A DNA stretch of 64,000 bases from contig NZ_JACGWT010000005.1 in NCBI RefSeq assembly GCF_014137855.1, forward strand, positions 372,001-436,000, written 5' to 3'. Source of the stretch: Microlunatus kandeliicorticis (lineage in GTDB: Bacteria > Actinomycetota > Actinomycetes > Propionibacteriales > Propionibacteriaceae). A program made the translations under genes and the position numbers. Under the pieces are notes generated by a model that was not told the DNA's origin, did not search any database, and saw only the letters and a program-made list of their open reading frames with translations. Of this stretch, positions 41,284 to 50,812 are shown piece after piece. Positions within the stretch are counted from its first letter, which is position 1. Every line of letters begins with the position of its first letter.

Positions 41284-43490
41284 GGGGTCCTCCGGGAGTC
41301 GGGGGTCGACGGGTCAGCAGTCTGCTCGGTGGTCCGGCCGGCCGGGGTCACCGGGGTCACCGGGGTCGCCAGGGTCGCCACCGGCGCCGCGGGCCGGTCC
41401 GGCTCGGGCTCGCGGAGCGGGAAGTGGCACGCGGCCGCGTGCCCGGGTCCGAACGGCCGGAGCGGCGGCAGCTCCTCCGCGCAGATCGCCTGCGCGGCCG
41501 GGCACCGGGTGCGGAACCGGCACCCGGACGGCGGGTGCACCGGGCTCGGCAGCTCCCCGCGGACGCCGTCGCGCGGCTTGGACCGCTCGGCCCGCGGGTC
41601 CGGCACCGGGATGGAGTCGATCAGACCCGCGGTGTAGTGGTGCGCCGGGGCGGCGTAGATCTCCGCGGCCGGCCCGACCTCGACCAGCCGGCCGAGGTAC
41701 ATCACCCCGATCCGGTCGGCCAGGTACTTGACCACCGCGAGGTCGTGCGAGATCACCACGTACGAGAGCTCGTGGGTGGCCTGCAGCCGCTTCATCAGGT
41801 TGAGCACCTGCGAGCGGATCGAGACGTCGAGGGCACTGACCGGCTCGTCCGCCACGATCAGCGCCGGGCTGAGCGCCAGCGCCCGGGCCAGCCCGATCCG
41901 CTGCCGCTGTCCCCCGGAGAACTCGTGCGGGTAGCGGTCGACCGCCGAGCCGGGCAGCCCGACCTCGGCCAGCAGCTCGCGGATCCGCCGGTCCTGCTCG
42001 CGCCGACTGCCGATGCCCTGGATCTCGAGCGGTTCGCGCAGGGTGGCCCCGACCCGGACCCGCGGGTCGAGCGAGGCGTACGGGTCCTGGAACATCAGCT
42101 GGAGGTCGCGGCGCCGGCGGCGCAGCGGACGGCCGCCGAGGGTGGCGAGGTCCTCGCCGCGCAGCGCCACCGCGCCGCGGTCCGGGCGGTCGAGAGCGAC
42201 CACCATCCGGCCGATCGTCGACTTGCCGCAGCCGGACTCCCCCACCAACCCGAAGGTCTCGCCCCGGCGCACGGTGAACGACACGTCGCTGACCGCCTTG
42301 ACGCTGAGCCCGGAGCGCCCGAACAGCCCGCTCCGGACCGGGAACTCCCGGACCAGTCCGGTGACCGCCACCAGCTCGGCGCGCTCGTCCTCCTGAGGCC
42401 CGGTCGCCGGCCCCGGCGCCGGCTCGGTTGCCGGCCGGGCCGTCGCGGTCGGGCCCGGGGTCGGGGTCGCCGACGGCGCCGGGGTCGGTGCGGCCAGCCG
42501 CGGCAGCGGTCCCTCGACCGGGTGCCAGCAGGCCACCTCGTGCTCGGCGCCGGCCCGGGCGGGTCCGGTCACCGCCAGCGTCGGCTCGGTCTCGCACCGG
42601 GCGTCCGCGTACGGGCACCGGGCCGCGAACCGGCAGCCACGCGGCGGGTCGGCGAGGTCGGGCGGGATGCCCGGGATGCTGTAGAGCGTCGAGGCGGGCG
42701 GCTGGTCGAGCTGCGGGATCGAGGCGAGCAGCCCCTGGGTGTAGGGGTGGGCCATCGCGTCGAACAGCTCGGTGGTGCCGGCGCGTTCGACCAGCTGGCC
42801 GGCGTACATCACGTGCACCCGGTCGGCGCGGCCGGCCACCACCCCCATGTCGTGGGTGATCAGCAGCACGGCCATGCCGAGCCGCTTCTTGAGGTCGTCG
42901 AGCAGGTGCAGGATCTGCGACTGGATGGTGACGTCCATCGCGGTGGTGGGTTCGTCGGCGATCAGCACCTTCGGCCCGCAGGCCAGGGCCATCGCGATCA
43001 GCACCCGCTGCCGCAGCCCGCCCGACAGCTGGTGCGGGTAGTCGTCCAGTCGTTCGGCCGGGCGCGGCAACCCGACCAGGCCGAGCACCTCCAGAGCGCG
43101 CTCGCGGGCCTCGGCCTTGCCGGCCCCGAGGTGGCGGCGGACCGGCTCGGCGACCTGGTAGCCGATGGTCCGGGTCGGGTTGAGCGAGGTCATCGAGTCC
43201 TGGAAGACCATCGCGACCTCGTTGCCGCGGACCCGCTGCAGCTCCGGCTCGGGCAGCCCGACCAGCTCGCGGCCGTCGACGCGGACCGAGCCACCGACGA
43301 TCGAGCCGCCCGGCGGCAGCAGCCCCATGATCGAGAGCCCGGTCATCGACTTGCCGCAGCCGGACTCGCCGACCAGGCCGAGCGTCTCGCCGGCCTCGAT
43401 GTGCAGCGACAGGTCGCTGACCGCCTGCACGACGGAGTGGCGCAGGCGGATCTGGGTGCGCAGGTTCTCGATCTCCAGCGGGTACGACAC
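41280..43490 (-). CDS. Fused oligopeptide ABC transporter ATPase (OppD-OppF in one chain)
   Basis: A 736-residue protein with two full ABC ATPases: GESGCGKS at about residue 40 and again near 420, signatures LSGGLRQRV and FSGGQRQRI, and D-loops DEPTTAMD and DEPVSALD. Each half ends in the Cys-containing OppD/OppF C-terminal signature ([14 protein letters not shown] and [14 protein letters not shown]). The linker of about 45 residues is Pro/Ala/Thr-rich. In most species these are two proteins. It powers the OppB-OppC channel. Confidence 0.94.
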   Translation of the reverse strand: MSYPLEIENLRTQIRLRHSVVQAVSDLSLHIEAGETLGLVGESGCGKSMTGLSIMGLLPPGGSIVGGSVRVDGRELVGLPEPELQRVRGNEVAMVFQDSMTSLNPTRTIGYQVAEPVRRHLGAGKAEARERALEVLGLVGLPRPAERLDDYPHQLSGGLRQRVLIAMALACGPKVLIADEPTTAMDVTIQSQILHLLDDLKKRLGMAVLLITHDMGVVAGRADRVHVMYAGQLVERAGTTELFDAMAHPYTQGLLASIPQLDQPPASTLYSIPGIPPDLADPPRGCRFAARCPYADARCETEPTLAVTGPARAGAEHEVACWHPVEGPLPRLAAPTPAPSATPTPGPTATARPATEPAPGPATGPQEDERAELVAVTGLVREFPVRSGLFGRSGLSVKAVSDVSFTVRRGETFGLVGESGCGKSTIGRMVVALDRPDRGAVALRGEDLATLGGRPLRRRRRDLQLMFQDPYASLDPRVRVGATLREPLEIQGIGSRREQDRRIRELLAEVGLPGSAVDRYPHEFSGGQRQRIGLARALALSPALIVADEPVSALDVSIRSQVLNLMKRLQATHELSYVVISHDLAVVKYLADRIGVMYLGRLVEVGPAAEIYAAPAHHYTAGLIDSIPVPDPRAERSKPRDGVRGELPSPVHPPSGCRFRTRCPAAQAICAEELPPLRPFGPGHAAACHFPLREPEPDRPAAPVATLATPVTPVTPAGRTTEQTADPSTPDSRRTP

Positions 43491-43529
43491 GGCGCTCCTG
43501 CTCGACTCGGGTGACGGGAGGACGGGTGA

Positions 43530-44459
43530 TCAGCGCCGGCGGAGCCGGACGTCGACGGCGTCGCGGAGGGCGTCGCCGATGAAGTTGGAGGCCATCACCA
43601 CCAGCACCAGGCACAGCCCGACGGGGTAGATCAGCCACCAGTAGCCGGAGAGCAGATAGCTGATGCCGTTGGAGAGCATGTCGCCCCAGCTGACCTGCGG
43701 GTAGTTGAGCCCGAAGCCGAGGAACCCGAGTGCGGACACGGCCAGCAGCGCGTCGGCCACCTGGAAGGTGATGTTGACCACCACCACCCCGAGCGCGTTC
43801 GGGATCAGGTGCCGACTGATCAGCCGCCACCGGCCGGCCCCCATCACCCGGGCGGCCGAGACGAAGTCGCGGCTCCGCAGACTGAGCACCTCACCGCGGA
43901 CCAACCGGGCCGGCACCAGCCAGGAGAAGGCGCCGAGCAACAGGCTCAGGCTGAGCACCGAGGCGTTGAACCGGGTCGCGATGATCAGCACGATGAACAG
44001 GAACGGGATGGCCAGCAGCACGTCGACCAGCCGCATCATGGCGGCGTCGAGCAGCCCGCCGGCCAGCCCGGCGAGCGCCCCGTAGAGGGTGCCGATCACG
44101 GTGGCGATCACCGCCGACAGGAAGGCGATCTCCAGCGAGGACTGACCGCCCTTCATCAGCCGGCCCAGCACGTCGAACCCGTGGCTCTCGGTGCCCAGCG
44201 GGTTGCCCGGCTGGGGTGGCAGGAAGGTGTTCGCGATGTCGGTGTCGACCTGGTTGGTGTGGTACAGCAGCGGGCCGACGAAGCTGAACAGCACGAAGAA
44301 GACCAGGATCACCACCCCGGCCACGGCGAGCCGGTTCTCGACGAACGACCGCAGCGCGAGCCGCCAGATCGGGATCGAGACGTGCACCGGGCCGCCCTCG
44401 GGGGCCGCGGTCAGGGTGGGTGGCGTGCCCGGCGGTTCGACGCCGGCGGTGATGCTCAT
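43530..44459 (-). CDS. Oligopeptide ABC transporter permease (OppC/DppC type)
   Basis: A 309-residue inner-membrane permease with an N-terminal cytoplasmic stretch, six hydrophobic segments and the EAA coupling loop (VSAARVMGAGRWRLISRHLIPNA, about residues 198-220, split here as RVMGAG and RHLIPN). GTESHGFDVLGRLMKGGQSS is the usual OppC periplasmic loop. It lies 39 bases from the ATPase gene and 13 bases from the OppB gene. Confidence 0.93.
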   Translation of the reverse strand: MSITAGVEPPGTPPTLTAAPEGGPVHVSIPIWRLALRSFVENRLAVAGVVILVFFVLFSFVGPLLYHTNQVDTDIANTFLPPQPGNPLGTESHGFDVLGRLMKGGQSSLEIAFLSAVIATVIGTLYGALAGLAGGLLDAAMMRLVDVLLAIPFLFIVLIIATRFNASVLSLSLLLGAFSWLVPARLVRGEVLSLRSRDFVSAARVMGAGRWRLISRHLIPNALGVVVVNITFQVADALLAVSALGFLGFGLNYPQVSWGDMLSNGISYLLSGYWWLIYPVGLCLVLVVMASNFIGDALRDAVDVRLRRR

Positions 44460-44472
44460 GCGTGCGCTCCCA

Positions 44473-45381
44473 TCAGTGCAGCCGGATCCGGGGGTCGGTG
44501 AAGGCCAGGGCCACGTCGGCGACGAGGTTGCCGAGCACAGTCAGCACCCCGACGATCAGGCTGTAGGCCATCAGTACCGGGTAGTCCTCCTTCTGCAGGC
44601 TGTTGAAGAACAGCAGCCCGAGCCCGGGGAAGTTGAAGACCGTCTCGACGATCAGGTTGCCGGCCAGCAGGGCGGGCAGCGACAGCCCGACCAGCGTGAT
44701 GATCGGCAGGCAGGAGTTGCGGAGCAGGTGCCGCGACAGCACCTGCCGCTCGGTCAGGCCCTTGGCCCGGGCGACCCGGATGTAGTCCTGGGCCAGGTTG
44801 TCCAGCGCGGACGACCGCATGTACCTGGAGAACGCCGCCACCGAGACCGCGGTCAGGGTGACCACCGGCAGGATCATCGAGACCGGGTCCGCGACCACCC
44901 CGAGCACGGTCGTGGCCTGGCTGGCCTCGCTGGGCAGCAGGTTCAGCCGGAGGCTGAAGAACTCGATCAGCACCAGGCCGAGGAAGAACGCGGGGATCGA
45001 GTAGAGCACGAAGGCCAGCCCGGTCAGGCTGTTGTCGATCACCGTGTTGCGCTTGACCGCCTGGAGGATCCCGAGCGGCACCGCAATCACCACCGAGAGC
45101 ACCAGGGAGACCGCCGACAGGAACGCGCTCCGGCCGGCGTTCTCGCCGAGCAGCGCGGTGACCGGCTGGTTGAGCTTGTAGGAGTAGCCGAGGTCGCCGT
45201 GCAGCAGGCTGCCGAGATAGCTCAGGTACTGCAACGGCAGCGGGCGGTCGTAGCCGTGGGCGTGGTTGAACGCGGCGACCGAGGCGGCCGAGGCCTGGAC
45301 CCCGAGCACCGCCCGGCCGGGTGAGCTGGAGATGGCGTGCAGGAGCACGAACACCAGCACCGAGATGCCGAGCAGCACCAC
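44473..45381 (-). CDS. Oligopeptide ABC transporter permease (OppB/DppB type), start codon uncertain
   Basis: A permease with the OppB features LQYLSYLGSLLHGDLGYS and an EAA loop YIRVARAKGLTERQVLSRH. Read from the first canonical start (GTG at 45381) it has 302 residues but lacks a ribosome site and the usual N-terminal YLLRR segment. In the same frame, ATC at 45420-45418 is preceded by GGAGGA with a 6-base spacer and would give (M)GVYLLRRTGVSLVVLLG, the typical family beginning, for 315 residues. I list the canonical start but think 45420 is the real one. Confidence 0.85.
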   Translation of the reverse strand: MVLLGISVLVFVLLHAISSSPGRAVLGVQASAASVAAFNHAHGYDRPLPLQYLSYLGSLLHGDLGYSYKLNQPVTALLGENAGRSAFLSAVSLVLSVVIAVPLGILQAVKRNTVIDNSLTGLAFVLYSIPAFFLGLVLIEFFSLRLNLLPSEASQATTVLGVVADPVSMILPVVTLTAVSVAAFSRYMRSSALDNLAQDYIRVARAKGLTERQVLSRHLLRNSCLPIITLVGLSLPALLAGNLIVETVFNFPGLGLLFFNSLQKEDYPVLMAYSLIVGVLTVLGNLVADVALAFTDPRIRLH

Positions 45382-45466
45382 GAGCGAGACACCGGTCCTG
45401 CGGAGCAGGTAGACGCCGATGGGAGATCCTCCGTCCGGGTTGGCGAGTGCGGGCGACCGGTGACGA

Positions 45467-47338
45467 CTACTGCTTGAAGTACCAGTACTCGGGGTTGAGC
45501 CGGTACTGGCTCAGCGCCGAGAAGCTTCCGGGCGGGCCCGAGAGCTTGCCGCTCCAGGCGTAGACGCTGTCCACGTTGGGCTGGAAGATCGCCGGCACGT
45601 CCTTGCTGAGGAAGGAGGCCTCGGTGGCCACCGCGTTCCGGTCGCTGCCGAAGACCGAGGCCTGGATCAGCTTGTCGGCCTGGGCGTTGCTGTAGCCGCC
45701 CTCGTTGTAGGAGCCGGTGGTGTTGAAGATCTGGTTGGTGGTCGGGTAGTTCGAGACCGAGAACCCGCCGAAGTCCATCATCGCCCACTTGTCGTTGTTG
45801 GACGGCGCGGACGGGACGCTGAAGTTCTGGATCAGGTAGTTGAAGGTCTTCGAGGACGAGTCGATCGTGATGCCGACCTGCTTGGCCGCGGAGATCAACG
45901 CGGTCACCTGCTGCTCGATCACCGCCGGCTGGTTGCCGTAGTAGATGTTCCAGGTCAGGGGGGTGCCGGCCGGGATGCCCGCGCCGCACTGGTTGGCACC
46001 GGTGCCGGGCGAGGTGCAGGTGGTCTGTCCGCCCGGGACGACCTTCCAGCCGTGGCTGGAGAGCAGCTTGCTGGCGGCGTCGATGCTGTACGGGTAGGGG
46101 TTCGTGCTCGCGTCGGCCGGGGTGAACTCGGTCTTCGGCACCGCCGGGACCGGGCCGTAGGAGGGCACCGCCGCGGTCCGGAAGACGCCCTTGATCAACC
46201 CGGGCTCGTCCTGCAGGTGCGCCAGCGCCTGCCGGACGTAGGACTGGGCGATGATCTTGTCGAAGTGCCCGGTGCTGTCGTGGAAGTTGAACACGACGTA
46301 GTTGAAGCCGAAGCTCGGGTAGCCGTAGACCGCGTAGCCCTTCTGCTGCAGCGTCGGGGCCTGCGCCAGGTCGGTGAAGGGCACGGCGCCGACCTCGAGC
46401 TGGCCGCTCCGCAGCTGGCTGAATTGGGCCGACTCTGAAGTGAAGGCCACCTCCTGCAGCTCGGCGATCTGGGCCTTCTGCGGGCCGGTGTACTTCTCGT
46501 TCGGCTTCATGGTCAGGCCGCTGGTGTTGGCGTTGTAGGCCGTCAGCCGCCAGGGTCCGTCCACCGTCTGCCAGAGCGGGTTGGTCGCGTAGGTCGCCAC
46601 CTGCCCGGCCTGCTTGGCGAGGTAGTCGTAGATCGCCTTGGCGTTCTTCGGCTGGGTGAAGTCCAGGTGCGCGCCGCCGGTCGAGGCGACGTTCCAGACC
46701 GTCGAGGGCATCGGGGTGATCAGGGACAGCTGGTTCTGCAGGAAGAACTCGGGGTTGAACGCCTTGGTCAGCTTGAGGACCACCGTCTGGGAGTCCGGTG
46801 TCGAGACCGAGGCCACGCTGTCCGGGAAGTAGCCGGGGGTGTAGTTGCCGAAGTTGGCGGCGTTCTCCTTCACCGCGGCCTTGAGCACGTCGATGAAGAA
46901 GACCACGTCGGCGGCGTCGACCTTCTTGCCGTCGCTCCAGGTGTAGGTGTCGTTGAGCTTGATCGTCACCGTCTTGTTGCCGTCGCTGTAGGTGGGCAGC
47001 GCGGCGAGGCTCTGCGCGAGGTCGATCTTCGGGTCGACCCCGATCGCGTTGCCGTAGAGCGGCCGGAACATCAGGTTCTGGAACTGGTAGCTGTTGTAGA
47101 CCGAGCCGTTCGCGGCCGGCGTCACCGGGAAGATGTAGTTCGGTCCGGCGCCGGGCGACTCGGCCACCCGCACCACCCCGCCGGGCTTGGGGGTGCCGCT
47201 CTGGGCGGGCAGGGTGCCGAAACCGGCACCGTCGGCGGCCACCTGCGGCTTGGGGGCGGTCGAACCGCTGCAGGCCGCCAGCAGGCCGGCGGCGGCGGTG
47301 GCGACGACCGCGGTGATCAGTCCGTGCGAGCGCTTCAT
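45467..47338 (-). CDS. Peptide ABC transporter substrate-binding lipoprotein (SBP family 5)
   Basis: A 623-residue secreted lipoprotein. The signal ends in GLLAACSGS, giving lipid attachment at Cys about residue 24. The mature part has the family-5 pattern, with NLMFRPLYG early, KVDAADVVFFIDVLK, and the PNEKYTGPQ segment. It captures peptides or nickel/other ligands outside the cell. The ATG at 47338 is preceded by GGAAGGAG, so the 18-residue longer frame is rejected. First gene of the transporter operon with oppB, oppC, the ATPase and def. Confidence 0.93.
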   Translation of the reverse strand: MKRSHGLITAVVATAAAGLLAACSGSTAPKPQVAADGAGFGTLPAQSGTPKPGGVVRVAESPGAGPNYIFPVTPAANGSVYNSYQFQNLMFRPLYGNAIGVDPKIDLAQSLAALPTYSDGNKTVTIKLNDTYTWSDGKKVDAADVVFFIDVLKAAVKENAANFGNYTPGYFPDSVASVSTPDSQTVVLKLTKAFNPEFFLQNQLSLITPMPSTVWNVASTGGAHLDFTQPKNAKAIYDYLAKQAGQVATYATNPLWQTVDGPWRLTAYNANTSGLTMKPNEKYTGPQKAQIAELQEVAFTSESAQFSQLRSGQLEVGAVPFTDLAQAPTLQQKGYAVYGYPSFGFNYVVFNFHDSTGHFDKIIAQSYVRQALAHLQDEPGLIKGVFRTAAVPSYGPVPAVPKTEFTPADASTNPYPYSIDAASKLLSSHGWKVVPGGQTTCTSPGTGANQCGAGIPAGTPLTWNIYYGNQPAVIEQQVTALISAAKQVGITIDSSSKTFNYLIQNFSVPSAPSNNDKWAMMDFGGFSVSNYPTTNQIFNTTGSYNEGGYSNAQADKLIQASVFGSDRNAVATEASFLSKDVPAIFQPNVDSVYAWSGKLSGPPGSFSALSQYRLNPEYWYFKQ

Positions 47339-47910
47339 CAGGGCTCCTTCCTGAAGACGACGCCCGGGCGCCAGATCATGGCGCGCGGGCACGACTCGGT
47401 GACGCGTGTCGATCCGTGGTCGCGGTGCGACCGGCGGACGACCGCGCGCGTCGGGCGTGAGGATGGGTGCCAGGTTCCGTCGGCATCGGGAGCCGGGGTC
47501 GGGACGTCCGTGATGCGGGCGATTCCGGTACGGAGGTCACCGGCTCGCCTGCGACTCCCAGCGCGGTCGGTGGCCGCACGGCGGCGGCGGTCACAACCTC
47601 CCAACTCGCGCAACCCGTGTCAACGGTCGTCGGTTACGAACGGGAGTCGAATTCTGAGAGACGCTCAGGGGAAGTGGAGGTGACCGGACCCACCCAGCCG
47701 TGAGGCGACCGCCGGTCGGACGTCGAACGAGGTTCAACCTCAGGTCGAAGCCGAGATGAAACGGGTGTGAAAGTAGTGACGGATCGGCACCGTCGTGCTT
47801 ACCCTTCGTCCCGACCCGCTGCGCACGGGGAACGCGAGCTCATCGATCTGGGGAGATGTCGAGCTCGTTCGCGCCCGGGTCACACCGACACCTGTCCCAA
47901 CTTAAGGACC
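47339..47910. other. Divergent intergenic region between peptide-binding protein and lysozyme
   Basis: A 572-base gap without a convincing gene. On the minus strand TTGACA (47623-47618) is a perfect -35 for the transporter operon, but no good -10 follows. GAGGTT-C-AACCTC (47729-47741) is a perfect 13-base palindrome on the lysozyme side. Short open frames on both strands have no ribosome sites or recognisable products. Confidence 0.4.
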
Positions 47911-48822
47911 ATGATGCCCCCTACCCCCCTGTCCCCCGTGTCAAGCCTGCGCCGACGGCGTGTCGCACGTCTCGGCCTCGTCCCGCTGGCGGTCGCTCTG
48001 ACCGCCGGCTCGCTCGGCCTGGCCGGCGCCGGTGCTCCGGCCTCGGCCGCTCCCGCCGGCGGCCCGACCCGCACCAACGCCTCGGCCCTGCCCTTCGGCT
48101 CCGGTTCGATGGGCTGGCGCTCCGAGGTGCGGCTCAACGCCTCCGGCGCCCAGGCCCGCTACAGCTACGCCGACAACGCCCGCACCGCCCTCCGCCGCGC
48201 CCCCAGCGGCGTCAAGGGCATGGACGTGTCGTCGTGGCAGGGCCGGGTCAACTGGTCGAACTGGCGGTCCGCCGGGATGCGGTTCGCCTACGTCAAGGCC
48301 ACCGAGGGCTCCAGCTACCGGAACCCGTACTTCTCCAGCCAGTACACCGGTGCCGCCGCGGCCGGGATGCTCCGCGGCGCCTACCACTTCGCGGTGCCCA
48401 ACCGCAGCAGCGGCGTGACGCAGGCCAACTACTTCGTCAACCGCGGCGGCGGCTGGACCGCGGACGGGCGCACCCTGCCCGGCGTGCTCGACATCGAGTA
48501 CAACCCCTACGGCGCGACCTGCTACGGCAAGAGCAAGGCCGCCATGGTCACCTGGATCCGCAGCTTCGTCGTGCAGTACAAGAAGCGGACCGGCCGGGAC
48601 GCGGTGATCTACACCACCGCGGACTGGTGGAGCCGGTGCACCGGCAACAGCACCGCCTTCAACCGGACCAACCCGCTCTGGGTCGCGCGCTACTCGAGCT
48701 CGGTCGGCACGCTGCCCGGCAAGTGGCCGTTCTACACGTTCTGGCAGTACTCCTCGAGCCCGATCGACCAGAACGTCTTCAGCGCCAGCGCCTCACGGCT
48801 GGGGCTGCTGGCCCGGGGCTGA
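47911..48822 (+). CDS. Secreted GH25 lysozyme (N-acetylmuramidase)
   Basis: A 303-residue secreted muramidase. A signal peptide (about residues 1-45, RRRRVARLG then a hydrophobic run ending ASAAPA) is followed by about 50 residues of spacer and the GH25 barrel. The catalytic acids are Asp in KGMDVSSWQG (about 105) and the DIE of LPGVLDIEYNPYG (about 194-196). WQYSS near the end is also typical. The ATG at 47911 has AAGGA upstream. It cleaves the MurNAc-GlcNAc bond of peptidoglycan. Confidence 0.93.
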   Translation: MMPPTPLSPVSSLRRRRVARLGLVPLAVALTAGSLGLAGAGAPASAAPAGGPTRTNASALPFGSGSMGWRSEVRLNASGAQARYSYADNARTALRRAPSGVKGMDVSSWQGRVNWSNWRSAGMRFAYVKATEGSSYRNPYFSSQYTGAAAAGMLRGAYHFAVPNRSSGVTQANYFVNRGGGWTADGRTLPGVLDIEYNPYGATCYGKSKAAMVTWIRSFVVQYKKRTGRDAVIYTTADWWSRCTGNSTAFNRTNPLWVARYSSSVGTLPGKWPFYTFWQYSSSPIDQNVFSASASRLGLLARG

Positions 48823-48842
48823 GCCCACCGGTGGGTTCCCGG

Positions 48843-48878
48843 CGCGCCGGGGCGGTTCTCAGCATCCGCCCCGGCGCG
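48843..48878. terminator. Terminator hairpin after the lysozyme gene
   Basis: CGCGCCGGGGCGG (48843-48855) pairs perfectly with CCGCCCCGGCGCG (48866-48878), 13 bp around a 10-base loop. It lies 20 bases beyond the lysozyme stop. Confidence 0.75.
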
Positions 48879-48897
48879 GCCACCTACCCTCGGCGCG

Positions 48898-49878
48898 ATG
48901 CCGACTCCCCGACGTTCGACCCCTCGGCGCACGGCCCGGCGCCGTGCGCTGGTGGTGATCCCCTCCCTCGTCCTCGTGCTGCTGGTCGGTGTGGTCGGCG
49001 TCGCCATCGCCCGCCGGCTGCACCAGTCGGTCGACTGGTCCGGCGCCGGCTCGCGGCCGACGGTCGTCGAGACGCCCACCGAGCGGGCCAGCCCGTCGCC
49101 GACCGCGACCGACAGGTCCCCGCGACGGACCGTCGCGCCGAGCAGCGACCCCACTCCCAGCGCGAGCCCGTCGCCCGCCGACTACCACCAGGTGCTCGGG
49201 CTCGGTGACTCGGTCACCGCGGGCACCAACTGCGGCTGCACCGACTTCGTGACCCAGCTCGCCGGGATGCTCGCCGACCAGCAGGACACCGACGTGTCGG
49301 CGGTCAACCGCGGCGTCAACGGTGCCACCGCCGCCGACCTGCTCAGCGACCTCAAGAACGACGACGACCTGCGATCGACGGTCGCCCAGTCCGACGTGAT
49401 CGTGGTGACGATCGGGGCCAACGACCTGTCCCCCAGCCTGGACACCTACCAGCAGAACGGCTCGTGCTCCTCGTCCTGCTACCAGTCCGGGATCGACCAG
49501 ATGGGGTCCGACCTCGACGACCTGCTCGGGGTGATCCGTCAGCTCCGGCACGGCAAGGCGACCGCCCTGCTGGTCACGAACTACTGGAACGTGTTCGAGG
49601 ACGGCTCGGTCGGTGCCAAGGACGACGGCGGCCAGGACTATCTCGACTGGAGCGACGCGATCACCCGCGCCGCGAACACGGCGATCTGCGACGCCGCGGC
49701 GTCGAACAGCGCGACCTGCGTCGACCTCTACGGCCCGTTCAAGGGCGACGGCAGCCAAGACCCCACGGACCTGCTCGCCGACGACGGCGACCACCCGAAC
49801 GCGGCCGGCACCAAGCTGATCGCACAGGTGCTCGACGCGCAGCTCGAGCGTCCGACGCCGCACGCCACCACCCAGTAG
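48898..49878 (+). CDS. Membrane-anchored SGNH/GDSL hydrolase
   Basis: A 326-residue protein with an N-terminal anchor (about residues 17-38), a Pro/Ser/Thr-rich stalk (about 50-93) and an extracytoplasmic SGNH domain. Block I is LGLGDSVTAG (Ser about 104), block III is TIGANDLSP (Asn about 176) and block V is DDGDHPNAAG (Asp and His about 297-299). The Cys-rich CGCTDF and CSSSCY segments suggest disulfides. It removes acyl or acetyl groups from an outside substrate, perhaps cell-wall sugar, given the lysozyme next door. Confidence 0.88.
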   Translation: MPTPRRSTPRRTARRRALVVIPSLVLVLLVGVVGVAIARRLHQSVDWSGAGSRPTVVETPTERASPSPTATDRSPRRTVAPSSDPTPSASPSPADYHQVLGLGDSVTAGTNCGCTDFVTQLAGMLADQQDTDVSAVNRGVNGATAADLLSDLKNDDDLRSTVAQSDVIVVTIGANDLSPSLDTYQQNGSCSSSCYQSGIDQMGSDLDDLLGVIRQLRHGKATALLVTNYWNVFEDGSVGAKDDGGQDYLDWSDAITRAANTAICDAAASNSATCVDLYGPFKGDGSQDPTDLLADDGDHPNAAGTKLIAQVLDAQLERPTPHATTQ

Positions 49879-50070
49879 GACGCCGGTTCCCCGGCCCTGC
49901 GGCCGGCCGTCCGACGGTCCGCGGGAGGCTTCCGGAGGGGGTGACCCAGCCCCGGCTGTGAGGGGACCGGATTCACAGGGTCGACTCAGCGGGGCTCGCT
50001 CAGGATGAGGCTGCCCGGAGCGCGCGTCCGATGGGAAGACGCGACGCGGGCGGAGATCGGAGGATCGAAC

Positions 50071-50787
50071 ATGCGGGTGCTGGTGGTCGAGGACGAGCGG
50101 CGGTTGGCCGAGTCGATCCGGGTCGGGCTGACCGCGGAAGGCTTCATCGTCGACGTGCAGCACGACGGCGCGACCGGGCTGTGGGCGGCCACCGAGAACC
50201 CCTATGACGTGATCGTGCTCGACATCATGCTGCCGGCCAAGAACGGCTACGACGTGCTCAAGGAGATCCGCCGGCGCAAGATCTGGACGCCCGTGCTGAT
50301 GCTCACCGCCAAGGACGGCGAGTACGACCAGACCGACGCGTTCGACCTCGGCGCCGACGACTACCTGACCAAGCCGTTCAGCTTCATCGTGCTGGTCGCC
50401 CGGCTGCGCGCGCTGATCCGGCGCGGGGCGCCGGAGCGCCCGAACAAGATCACCGTCGGCACCCTGATGCTCGACCCGGCCAAGCGCTGCGTGATGCGCG
50501 GCGACACCGAGCTGCAGCTGACCGCCCGCGAGTACGGGCTGCTCGGCTACCTGATGCGGCACGCCGGGGACATCGTCACCAAGGCCGAGATCCTCGACAA
50601 CGTCTGGGACCCCGCCTACGAGGGCAGCGAGAACGTCGTCGAGGTCTACATCTCCTACCTGCGCAAGAAGATCGACATCCCTTTCGACCTGCACACCCTG
50701 CTGACCATCCGCGGGATGGGCTACCGGCTGGTGGCCGACCAGGTGCCGGCCAAGCAGACCGGCGAGGTGCAGACCGCCTCGGTCTGA
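50071..50787 (+). CDS. OmpR-family response regulator
   Basis: A 238-residue regulator: receiver with VVEDERR (about 5-11), phospho-acceptor Asp51 in VIVLDIMLP, Lys in LTKPFS, and an OmpR-type DNA-binding domain ending RGMGYRLV. The ATG at 50071 has GGAGGA upstream. It faces, tail to tail, a histidine kinase gene 25 bases away, rather than sharing its operon. Upstream, CTGTGA (49956-49961) and TCACAG (49973-49978) form an inverted repeat. Confidence 0.92.
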   Translation: MRVLVVEDERRLAESIRVGLTAEGFIVDVQHDGATGLWAATENPYDVIVLDIMLPAKNGYDVLKEIRRRKIWTPVLMLTAKDGEYDQTDAFDLGADDYLTKPFSFIVLVARLRALIRRGAPERPNKITVGTLMLDPAKRCVMRGDTELQLTAREYGLLGYLMRHAGDIVTKAEILDNVWDPAYEGSENVVEVYISYLRKKIDIPFDLHTLLTIRGMGYRLVADQVPAKQTGEVQTASV

Positions 50788-50812
50788 GCCCCCGCTGCCC
50801 CGGGCCGCGGCC

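Noticed and set aside
49956-49978. CRP/GlxR site before the response regulator gene
   Set aside because: CTGTGA and TCACAG are separated by 11 bases, while CRP-type sites need about 6 between TGTGA and TCACA.
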